Below, piece after piece: positions 50,396 through 57,439 of a stretch of DNA of 64,000 nt. The notes under the pieces were generated by a model. It was not told the origin of the DNA. It made no database searches and worked only from the letters and a program-made list of their open reading frames with translations. Both the position numbers and the translations under genes were made by a program. The stretch's first letter is position 1. Every line of letters starts with the position of its first letter. The DNA comes from Firmicutes bacterium TM09-10 (GTDB lineage: Bacteria > Bacillota > Clostridia > Lachnospirales > Lachnospiraceae): contig QUKC01000005.1 in NCBI GenBank assembly GCA_003481005.1, positions 131,417 through 195,416 on the forward strand, given 5' to 3'.

Positions 50396-50614
50396 TCAGT
50401 ATTCTTTGGTGATTTCTTCTGTTATCCCGTACATGACCCTGAAAGCGTCAAGATCGGCTGCGCTGCAGATCAGCATCACTTCTTCGAATTTCCCGGTATG
50501 GAGATCCTTGAAGCCGGCAACCTGTTCCCCATTACAGATACTGGCTTTAATCACAGGTTTTTGTGTGTATTTATCATAGGATTTTGCAGATGATTTTTTC
50601 TTAAATAGTGACAT
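50396..50614 (-). CDS. Small conserved protein of unknown function
   Basis: A 72-residue protein beginning MSLFKKKSSAKSYDKYTQKP with AGGA eight bases before the ATG. A basic N-terminus is followed by VIKASICNGEQVAGFKDLHTGKFEEVMLI, a compact beta-rich region, and an acidic C-terminus (EEITKEY). I recall similar short proteins in Lachnospiraceae, often with unreliable automatic names, but can give no function. It is 23 bp from the NUDIX gene and probably co-transcribed with it. Confidence 0.72.
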   Translation of the reverse strand: MSLFKKKSSAKSYDKYTQKPVIKASICNGEQVAGFKDLHTGKFEEVMLICSAADLDAFRVMYGITEEITKEY

Positions 50615-50657
50615 AGCTGTTTCCTGCCTTTCGTCATCATTGTACTATAAACTCCAC

Positions 50658-50708
50658 AAAAAAGGTGATGCAAAATCCCCTGTTTTCAAGATTCTGCATC
50701 ACCTTTTT
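50658..50708. terminator. Bidirectional terminator
   Basis: AAAAAGGTGATGCA pairs with TGCATCACCTTTTT around a loop containing CCCCTGTTTTC, with A runs on one side and T runs on the other. It stands between the ORF remnant/DUF438 side and the small gene at 50614. Confidence 0.75.
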
Positions 50709-50717
50709 CAATTCATG

Positions 50718-50752
50718 ACAATAGAATGATCGCAGAGCGCGCATTCTATTGT
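50718..50752. repeat. ACAATAG hairpin repeat, copy 5
   Basis: Eleven-bp arms, TTCATG tag on the left, loop variant ATCGCAGAGCGC. It is 10 bp from the terminator at 50658-50708. Confidence 0.88.
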
Positions 50753-50895
50753 TTGCTGCCAAAAGTTTCAGAAAAACCGGCCCATTTTCTTTTAAAAAAT
50801 CGCACCTGCCTGCTTTCCAGCGTCAGAAGCAGCGCCATCTTAAACTGCTTTACCGCCTTTACGCTGTGAAGTTCGCCGGACTTATACGCTGAAAA
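50746..50895 (-). pseudogene. Possible gene remnant ending in repeat copy 5
   Basis: A minus-strand frame of 49 sense codons between stops has protein-like composition (YKSGELHSVKAVKQFKMALL, RFFKRKWAGFSETFG). It ends with CAA TAG taken from the hairpin repeat, as the VOC gene at 39048 does. The only ATG (50838) would leave 30 codons and has no ribosome site. No family recognised. It fills the gap after the DUF438 gene, which otherwise holds only the repeat. Confidence 0.35.
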
Positions 50896-50925
50896 TCAGC
50901 AACGCTGGCCGCTCCCCGTCTGGGC

Positions 50926-52296
50926 CTATTTGCCAAAATGCTCCTTTGCAAACTCCATATCCTGTACAAATTCCGCCGTACCGAGGTACTTTCCGTTCTT
51001 ATCCCGGACAGCCATATAAGTTACCAGCATCGTGCGTCCGCCTTTCTCCATCCAGACAGGGACACGATTCCTTTTGTTGTTGCGAAAATCCTCGATAATT
51101 GCGCGTACCATAGGTTCGATTTTGGGCGGATGACAGGAAAATACTTCCCGATCAATCGCCATTGCAGGGCGTTTGAACACCTTCGGACCTTCATTGAAGA
51201 AACGATTGATATTTTCCGTATCGATAAAGCTGATTTCCAGCGGAACCGTATTTAAAAGCGCGGTAAGCTGTTCCAGCGTCATGTGCCCGCCCGGCATCAC
51301 AATTTCACCGGCGGCGTTTTTCTGCCCTGCAGAGCCCTGCTGTCCATCTGCGCTGCGCCGCCAGCCAAACTCACTTCGTCCAACATTCTCCGCTCTGTCC
51401 CACACCTCCGGCTCTGCCCCAAAGCAAACCGCATAATCCTTCGCGTCCTGATAGATACCTTTCCACTCGTCTTCTGTAAAATTTACGGCACAGATCGGAA
51501 ACAAAATATTCTGCTCTTTGTAAATCATTTCCTCCGCGCGTTTTAATACGCCGTCCAAGCGCGTATTCCAGTCCGCACTTCGTGGACTTTCCTTCATCAG
51601 TATACCCAGATCGTCCCGGATTTCATCATCCACTGTCCACATCACATCAGACGGACCGGAAATACCGTATTTTACCTTTAACTGCGGATATAACAGATCG
51701 CCCTTTTTCGCATAATGAACCGATAAGTCCCGGATTTTTAACAAAAGTTCTTCCGACCGGGATTCTTTAAACTGCTTTAAAAGCTCTGCCAGCGCTTCGT
51801 TTTCTTTCGTAAACGTGTAAAGAGGATGTCCGACAATTGCAATCAGCTCCGCCGCTTTTGTATGCTTGTCCGAATATTCCTTTTTTTCAAATTTTTCGCG
51901 TTTTGCCAGCTCTTCCTGCAGATTTTCCCTTTTCAAAGACGCATCAGCTCCGTCTTCTGCATTTGCGATTCTCTTCCTGGATGCCTCGACCTCTTTCTCC
52001 GCATTGGCGATCCGTTCTTCTTTCGTTGCACCGTGAAACAGCGCTGAATGCACGTCACAGAGTTTCTGAACCTCTGTAAGCGGCGTTCCTTCTTTTAAAA
52101 GCTTCTGTTCCGCCTGCATGATTTCAGACGCCTCAACATCGCTGAACTGCTTTACAAAATCTGCCCGGACACTTTCCAGCGCCTCGCCTGCACCCAGACG
52201 CCTTAAATATTCTTTTAACTGCTCCGTGCGGCCATTGAAAGTTTCCGCCGCATGGAACGTTTTCTTCTCCATCTCTGTTCTGTCTTTCTGATTCAT
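50926..52296 (-). CDS. DUF438/hemerythrin-like/PAS sensor protein
   Basis: A 456-residue soluble protein. Residues about 15-90 form a DUF438 domain (EQLKEYLRRLGAGE...VQKLCDVHSALF). A Lys/Glu-rich coiled-coil follows (about 95-150), then a four-helix region with HPLYTFTKEN, HYAKKGDLLYP and EEMIYKEQNILFP of hemerythrin-like type. A C-terminal PAS domain (about 335-456) has VPLEISFIDTENINRFFNEGPKVFKRPA and CHPPKIEPMVRAII. Such proteins are thought to sense oxygen, nitric oxide or redox state in anaerobes. Its start region is duplicated: a 22-bp unit carrying AGGAAGG and ATG occurs twice (52294-52337), and the second unit in transcription direction gives this frame. Confidence 0.88.
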   Translation of the reverse strand: MNQKDRTEMEKKTFHAAETFNGRTEQLKEYLRRLGAGEALESVRADFVKQFSDVEASEIMQAEQKLLKEGTPLTEVQKLCDVHSALFHGATKEERIANAEKEVEASRKRIANAEDGADASLKRENLQEELAKREKFEKKEYSDKHTKAAELIAIVGHPLYTFTKENEALAELLKQFKESRSEELLLKIRDLSVHYAKKGDLLYPQLKVKYGISGPSDVMWTVDDEIRDDLGILMKESPRSADWNTRLDGVLKRAEEMIYKEQNILFPICAVNFTEDEWKGIYQDAKDYAVCFGAEPEVWDRAENVGRSEFGWRRSADGQQGSAGQKNAAGEIVMPGGHMTLEQLTALLNTVPLEISFIDTENINRFFNEGPKVFKRPAMAIDREVFSCHPPKIEPMVRAIIEDFRNNKRNRVPVWMEKGGRTMLVTYMAVRDKNGKYLGTAEFVQDMEFAKEHFGK

Positions 52297-52337
52297 TCAA
52301 AATACCTTCCTGTTCCATTCAAAATACCTTCCTGTTC
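52294..52337 (-). repeat. 22-bp tandem duplication of a ribosome site and start codon
   Basis: The unit CATTCAAAATACCTTCCTGTTC read on the plus strand occurs twice without a gap (52294-52315 and 52316-52337). On the minus strand each unit has AGGAAGG followed by ATG. Because 22 is not a multiple of three, the first ATG (52318) opens a different frame of 61 codons overlapping the DUF438 gene. Confidence 0.9.
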
Positions 52338-52442
52338 AGATATAGTATATCGCATTTTTTCTTACCTATTCCATCCACTTTATTACATTTTTTCTGACCT
52401 GAAATATGTCATATTTCACATTTTTTCCATCCGGTGCCTCAA

Positions 52443-52477
52443 ACAATAGAATGCTCGCAGAGTGTGTATTCTATTGT
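52443..52477. repeat. ACAATAG hairpin repeat, copy 6 (inverted orientation)
   Basis: Arms of 12 bp with one mismatch, loop TCGCAGAGT, CATGAATT on the right. It lies 13 bp from the peptide element copy 2, on the side after its terminator. Confidence 0.85.
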
Positions 52478-52491
52478 CATGAATTGAAAAA

Positions 52492-52521
52492 GAACCAGTA
52501 AGAATTTTTCTTATCTGGTTC
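52492..52521 (-). terminator. Terminator of peptide element copy 2 (after argH)
   Basis: GAACCAG-A-TAAGAA pairs with TTCTTA-CTGGTTC on the minus strand, followed by TTTTTC. It is the only terminator candidate downstream of argH. Confidence 0.78.
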
Positions 52522-52546
52522 CATCATAGCATCTGAGGTGTCCCAT
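52511..52546 (-). CDS. Candidate 11-codon ORF MGHLRCYDGTR, copy 2
   Basis: ATG at 52546, TAA at 52511-52513, GAGGTG upstream. Nucleotide sequence and peptide are the same as in copy 1 although flanking bases differ (TAT versus TTT nine codons before the Met). Translation is unproven. Confidence 0.4.
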   Translation of the reverse strand: MGHLRCYDGTR

Positions 52547-52662
52547 AAACACACCTCGCAGCACATATTTATGCTCGATCGTAATTTTTCAAAATTCAAT
52601 TCCTGATTCGTCGCTTTTTCATGAATTTCCATGATCGCCGCCGATAGCGTGCGCTTGCTTCC

Positions 52663-54048
52663 TTACCGTTCCAGGCTGTTTAACCACTGACGGCCAACCT
52701 CGATCTGACGATGTACCTCAGAAGGTGCCGTTCCTCCGAAGGATACGCGGGCATTGACACAGGACTTGATGCTGATGTCCCCCAGCAGCTCTTTGGTCAT
52801 GCGCTTGTCGATCGCCTGTAGCTCTTCGTCTGTCAGATCTTCAAGGTCACAGCCCTTCTTCTCACATGCTTTTACCATATGTCCTACGATAGCATGTGCT
52901 TCCCGGAACGGAATGCCCTGCTTTGCAAAATGCTCTGCAATATCCGTCGCATTTAAGAAGCCTTTTCCAAGCTGTTTTTCGATCTGATCCATCCGGAATT
53001 CGGTCTTGTCCAGCATCTTTGCAAAAATATCGATTGTCGCTTTCCAGGTGTCGATCGCATCGAAAAGGCTCTCCTTATCCTCCTGGAAGTCCTTGTTATA
53101 AGCAAGCGGAGTTCCCTTCATAACGGTCAGCAGCTGCATCAGATCGCCATATACACGACCAACCTTGCCGCGGATCAGCTCCGCCATATCCGGGTTTTTC
53201 TTCTGGGGCATAATGCTGCTGCCGGTGCAAAAGCTGTCGTCGATTGCGATATAGGAAAACTCGGAAGAGTTCCACCATGCAAATTCCTCCGCCCAGCGGG
53301 ACAAGTGCATCATGGAAATGGAAGCGTCGCTCAAAAATTCCAGGCTGTAGTCCCGGTCGCTGACTGTATCCATGGCATTTTCCGTCGGTGCAGTAAAAGA
53401 AAGCAGCTCGCTCGTCAAATGACGGTCGATGGGCATCGTTGTTCCTGCCAGTGCACACGCCCCCAGCGGATTATAATTCAGACGCTCCAGCGTATCCGTC
53501 AGACGTTCAATATCTCTTTTAAACATCTGAAAATATGCCATAAAAACAAAACCGATCGTGATCGGCTGTGCGTGCTGAAGATGGGTAAAGCCTACTGTAA
53601 TCTTATCTTCATATTTTTCCGCCTTTTCCAGAATTACGCTTTCCAGATAGCACAGGCTGTTCAAAATCTCATAAATTTCTTTTCTCAGATACAGGCGGAT
53701 ATCTACCTGGCACTGATCGTTACGACTTCTGGAAGTATGGAGTTTTTTGCCCACATCGCCGATTTTGTCGATCAGACGGCTCTCGATGCCCATATGGATG
53801 TCTTCGTCTTCTACGGTAAACAGGATCTTACCTTCCGCAATCTCCTTGCGGATTTCTTCCAGACCTGCGATGATCTGATCTTTTTCCTCCTTGGATACGA
53901 TGCCCTGCTTTCCTAGCATGGTCACATGCGCGATGCTGCCGTCGATGTCCTCGTTGTACATTCTCTGGTCAAAGAAAATAGATGCATTGTATTTTTTTAC
54001 AATATCATCCATGTCTTTTTCAAATCTTCCGCCCCATAAACTTGCCAT
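52663..54048 (-). CDS. argH: Argininosuccinate lyase
   Basis: A 461-residue enzyme of the fumarase/aspartase superfamily, starting MASLWGGRFEKDM behind AAGGAG. It cleaves argininosuccinate to arginine and fumarate, the last step of arginine synthesis. Key segments: LHTSRSRNDQ, GFTHLQHAQP (catalytic His), and the superfamily signature GSSIMPQKKNPD with the mobile catalytic Ser. RDYSLEFL and the C-terminal RVSFGGTAP complete the pattern. No argG or other arginine genes are nearby. It is transcribed alone from a strong promoter overlapped by an ARG box and ends at the peptide-terminator element. Confidence 0.97.
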   Translation of the reverse strand: MASLWGGRFEKDMDDIVKKYNASIFFDQRMYNEDIDGSIAHVTMLGKQGIVSKEEKDQIIAGLEEIRKEIAEGKILFTVEDEDIHMGIESRLIDKIGDVGKKLHTSRSRNDQCQVDIRLYLRKEIYEILNSLCYLESVILEKAEKYEDKITVGFTHLQHAQPITIGFVFMAYFQMFKRDIERLTDTLERLNYNPLGACALAGTTMPIDRHLTSELLSFTAPTENAMDTVSDRDYSLEFLSDASISMMHLSRWAEEFAWWNSSEFSYIAIDDSFCTGSSIMPQKKNPDMAELIRGKVGRVYGDLMQLLTVMKGTPLAYNKDFQEDKESLFDAIDTWKATIDIFAKMLDKTEFRMDQIEKQLGKGFLNATDIAEHFAKQGIPFREAHAIVGHMVKACEKKGCDLEDLTDEELQAIDKRMTKELLGDISIKSCVNARVSFGGTAPSEVHRQIEVGRQWLNSLER

Positions 54049-54175
54049 TTTTGATTACTCCTTTATTTTGTTGAAGCGTAACTGCTCCGTACCCTCACAG
54101 TTACACTGATAATAATCATAAATCTCTTTCTTTATGGCAGCTGCAGACCCTCTTGGCATATCGCTTCCTGCCACG

Positions 54176-54191
54176 ATGAATAATTATACAT
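54176..54191. promoter_or_regulatory. ARG box (ArgR operator) at the argH promoter
   Basis: ATGAATAATTATACAT differs at one position from the perfect ARG-box palindrome ATGAATAATTATTCAT. It overlaps the -10 box, so ArgR binding would block RNA polymerase when arginine is plentiful. Confidence 0.7.
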
Positions 54192-54211
54192 TTTTAATGT
54201 ATAATAGTCAA
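54183..54211 (-). promoter_or_regulatory. Strong sigmaA promoter of argH
   Basis: On the minus strand TTGACT (54206-54211), a 17-bp spacer and TATAAT (54183-54188). The leader of about 125 bases contains a GTAACTG/CAGTTAC hairpin shortly before the ribosome site. Confidence 0.8.
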
Positions 54212-54250
54212 GAAATATGCAGGCAAAAATCCTGATCCATACGGAAATAC

Positions 54251-55609
54251 TTAAATCGCCAGCAGGTTCTTAATGGCTTCCATGTATACCAGCACTGCTT
54301 CCTCCATGCCGGATACAAGGATATACTCGTCCGCACCATGAATGCGATAATCGATTCCGAGCTTTTCAGGACCGAAGGCGATGATATTTTTCAGGGACTT
54401 TGCATAGGTTCCGCCGCCGATGACCATCGGCTCGTTTGCGGTATCGCCGGTCACATCCACATACGCCTTGTACAGGGCTTCTACGAGAGGGGACTCTCTC
54501 GGGAAAAATAATCCATCGCCGATGTCCAGAATCTCGATCCGTCCGTTCTCATCCTCCAGATTATCCTCACACAGCTTGCGGACCTCGTCGGGCTTTAAGG
54601 TAACCGGAACACGGATATCAATCGTGCAGGAAATCACGCCGTCCTGAGTTTTAACGATACCATTGCAGAACGTCAGGTCGCCATAAGCATCGGAAACCTT
54701 TAAGCCGATACCGGAGCCGTCGCAGGCAGTTCCGAGATGGGTATTATAAAAAGTGACAAAATCATCTTCAAAGCCTGCCTTTTCCAGACACTCAAAGGTT
54801 ACACCTGCAGCATTGACCCCCAGCGTCGGCGTGCTGGCATGTGCAGGCACTCCCTTTGCATAAATCGTGATCTCTCCATTTTCTTCTGTCACGCGGTACT
54901 CCTGAAGCTTCGTCTCAGCCAGCTCTTTCTCCAGCTTTTCCTTCAGACCTGCTGCCCCGGGAATCACTGTCGTGCAGGAATCGCAAACCGCATTTGTAAC
55001 AAAACCGCCGTTCATGGAAAGGATCTTCGTATGTTTGGAATATGCCATCATTGACATGTGTCCCTTTTCGCCGTGGATGCAGGGGAAGTTCGCGTCCGGC
55101 GTAAAGCCGCAGGACAGCTCCTCTTCCACTTCATTATAATGCGCCATGCACTTCGAACCGGTTTCCTCATTGCAGCCCATGATCAGGCGGACTCTTTTAT
55201 TTAACTTCACGCCGGAATCCCGCAGCAGCTTCATCGCATAAAGCGCTTCCAGAACGGGTCCCTTATCGTCAGTCGTTCCGCGGCCATATACATAATCGCC
55301 CTCACGGGTCAGCACGAAGGGATCGTGAGTCCAGTCGCCTCCCACCGGCACGATATCGAGATGTCCGGCAATACCGATAATCTCTTTTCCTTCGCCCATC
55401 TCTGCATAGCCGCAGTAGTTGTCCAGATTGACCGTCTGAAAGCCGAGCTCATCAGCAATTTTTAAGCCAACCTCAAGGGCTTTTGCCGGGCCTTCGCCAA
55501 AGGGCTTGCCTTCTTCGGGCGTGCCGAGCTGGGAATCCACCGCAACCAGACGTCCCAGATTCTGAATCATTTCCTCTGACAGTTCATGAATTTTTTCTTT
55601 TATATCCAT
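54251..55609 (-). CDS. PepV-like M20 dipeptidase
   Basis: It starts at 55609 (MDIKEKIHELSE) with GGAGG five bases upstream; 452 residues. Zinc ligands and motifs of the M20 family are in order: IAGHLDIVPVGGDW, GRGTTDDKGP, MGCNEETGSK and a late GADEYI-type His/Asp region. A lid domain sits in the middle (about residues 185-310). The length and GDWTHDPF loop match PepV/carnosinase-like dipeptidases that cleave Xaa-dipeptides in the cytosol. It is the last of a minus-strand run with ade and the AGCS symporter. Confidence 0.92.
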   Translation of the reverse strand: MDIKEKIHELSEEMIQNLGRLVAVDSQLGTPEEGKPFGEGPAKALEVGLKIADELGFQTVNLDNYCGYAEMGEGKEIIGIAGHLDIVPVGGDWTHDPFVLTREGDYVYGRGTTDDKGPVLEALYAMKLLRDSGVKLNKRVRLIMGCNEETGSKCMAHYNEVEEELSCGFTPDANFPCIHGEKGHMSMMAYSKHTKILSMNGGFVTNAVCDSCTTVIPGAAGLKEKLEKELAETKLQEYRVTEENGEITIYAKGVPAHASTPTLGVNAAGVTFECLEKAGFEDDFVTFYNTHLGTACDGSGIGLKVSDAYGDLTFCNGIVKTQDGVISCTIDIRVPVTLKPDEVRKLCEDNLEDENGRIEILDIGDGLFFPRESPLVEALYKAYVDVTGDTANEPMVIGGGTYAKSLKNIIAFGPEKLGIDYRIHGADEYILVSGMEEAVLVYMEAIKNLLAI

Positions 55610-55656
55610 AAATTCCTCCATAAAAACTTTTTTTGCAGGCGCTTTCCAGACTGGCT

Positions 55657-57366
55657 TTACTCCTGCAGAATTTCCGGTCCCTTCGCGGTCAGCAGACACA
55701 GACCGCGCGGCGTAATGCGCAGCGTCGGAATGACGGGAAGTGCCAAGAACGATAATGTGATGAACGGCTCGATATCCGCCGGAACGCCCATTTCATGCGC
55801 TTTTTTAATCATCCTGCCTAAAGTCTCATTGACGGACTCAAACCCGGCGTCGCTCATCAGCCCCATGATCGGAAGCGGCAGCGTTTCGAATACCTCGCCG
55901 TTTTCCACAACGGTATAACCGCCCTGCGTTCGGATGATTTCGTCGACTGCCAATGCCATGTCGCGGTCATTGTCCCCGATGACGATGATGTTATGGGAAT
56001 CGTGGGATACGGAAGATGCCACTGCGCCGTTTCGGATGCCGTAGCCCTTTGCCACTGCAACGCCGATTTTTCCGGTATTATGATGCCGCTCCACAGCCGC
56101 AACCTTGGAATAGCCGTCCGTCGGAATATAATTTGCCGCAGGCTGCAGGGAAACCGCCAGATCCTCTGTGGTGATCTGGGACGGATTGATGCCGATTACA
56201 TGGGTCTTCTTTTTTCCAATCGGAAGCACAAACTGCTCTGCCTTCACCTTGTCGAGGTGTACCGTATGTTTCAACGCTCTGCCGCACGTTTTTACACGGA
56301 TCGGCGCATTCCGGTCTACAAGCTTTCCTTTATAGAACACATCTGTCACATTCAGATCCTGCAGATTATCCAGCACAACAAAGTCCGCCTGGAAGCCCGG
56401 GGAAATCGCGCCCAGATGCTTTAAGCCGTAGCATTTTGCAGTGTTGATCGTCGCCATTTTGATCGCCTGAACCGGATTCATGCCAAGGGAAACCGCAAGC
56501 TTTACGTTGTAGCTGATATGACCGTCCCGTAAAATATCCTCGATATGCTTGTCGTCCGTACAGAAGGAAAAATATTCCGTATCGATTCCGGTGCGGACAA
56601 TGCCCTCTACGATATCCTTCAGGTTATGGGCTGCGCTGCCCTCGCGGATATGGACATGAATGCCGCGGCGCACCTCTTCCAGCGCGTATTCAAAGCTGGT
56701 CGCTTCATGGTCGGTATCCACCCCCGCCATCTTGTAGGCGCTCAGCTCCCGGTTCGGCAGATAAGGGGCATGTCCGTCAATCGTCCGGTTTTCAAACAGA
56801 AGCAGTTTGGAAAACATGCTCTCGTCACCGTTGATAACCCCCGGATCATCCATCACTTCCCCCAGTCCCAGAACCCGCGGATTGCGGACGTACGGATACA
56901 TATCGTTTGCGGAAAAAATACCGCCGTTATCGTCCACATGCGTCGCCGGTACACAGGACGGCATCATGACATAGACGTTCGCAGGAGATTTTTCCGTCTG
57001 ATCAAGAATATAGTCAATCCCGGCCGCGCCGCTGACATTCGCCGCCTCATGGGGATCTACGATAAATGTCGTCGTCCCGAAACGTGCCGCCGTGCTGACC
57101 AGCTCGTTGGGCGTAACCATGGTGGATTCCAGATGCAGATGTGCGTCGATAAAGCCCGGCGCAAGATATTTTCCACCGAGGTCGATCTCCTTTTTTCCAC
57201 GGTAACGTCTCGACACCCCCGCGATCAGACCGTCCTTGACTGCAACGTTTGACTCCACGATCTCCCCTGTAAATACATCCACCAGCTTCAGATTTTTTAA
57301 TACCAAATCCGCCGGCTGCTTTCCCAGCGTAACCTTTGAAATTTTCTGATACAGTGCGTAATCCAT
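55657..57366 (-). CDS. ade: Adenine deaminase
   Basis: It starts at 57366 (MDYALYQKISKV) with GGGAGG four bases upstream; 569 residues. It deaminates adenine to hypoxanthine in purine salvage. The amidohydrolase core has APGFIDAHLHLEST (metal His pair), IVDPHEAANV, DGHAPYL and CTDDKHIEDIL. A characteristic C-terminal domain includes SHDSHNIIVIGD and LPLPIMGLMSDA. The two-metal ligand set appears complete. It lies 48 bp before the dipeptidase gene and 74 bp after the symporter gene. Confidence 0.96.
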   Translation of the reverse strand: MDYALYQKISKVTLGKQPADLVLKNLKLVDVFTGEIVESNVAVKDGLIAGVSRRYRGKKEIDLGGKYLAPGFIDAHLHLESTMVTPNELVSTAARFGTTTFIVDPHEAANVSGAAGIDYILDQTEKSPANVYVMMPSCVPATHVDDNGGIFSANDMYPYVRNPRVLGLGEVMDDPGVINGDESMFSKLLLFENRTIDGHAPYLPNRELSAYKMAGVDTDHEATSFEYALEEVRRGIHVHIREGSAAHNLKDIVEGIVRTGIDTEYFSFCTDDKHIEDILRDGHISYNVKLAVSLGMNPVQAIKMATINTAKCYGLKHLGAISPGFQADFVVLDNLQDLNVTDVFYKGKLVDRNAPIRVKTCGRALKHTVHLDKVKAEQFVLPIGKKKTHVIGINPSQITTEDLAVSLQPAANYIPTDGYSKVAAVERHHNTGKIGVAVAKGYGIRNGAVASSVSHDSHNIIVIGDNDRDMALAVDEIIRTQGGYTVVENGEVFETLPLPIMGLMSDAGFESVNETLGRMIKKAHEMGVPADIEPFITLSFLALPVIPTLRITPRGLCLLTAKGPEILQE

Positions 57367-57439
57367 ATACCCTCCCATTCTGCCGCCCCGGCGGCTGTTT
57401 TTCTGACCGCGTCAGCCTTTCTTTCTGTGAAAGTACCCG

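Larger units (their letters stand above)
52490..52590 (-). repeat. Peptide-terminator element, copy 2
   Basis: The second copy of the element at 49763-49863, same strand, starting about 70 bp after the argH stop codon. The hairpin, ribosome site and ORF are identical to copy 1, and the terminator stem is the same with a changed loop (TAAGAA/TTCTTA pairing extended). The following gene on this strand is the DUF438 gene, about 200 bp away. Confidence 0.85.

Noticed and set aside
52133..52318. 61-codon frame starting MEQEGILNESERQ as an independent gene
   Set aside because: It overlaps the DUF438 gene in another frame and exists only because the start unit is duplicated; kept as part of the duplication finding, not as a gene.
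3918..52477. CRISPR array made of the ACAATAG repeats
   Set aside because: The copies are kilobases apart, in both orientations, without regular spacers or cas genes.
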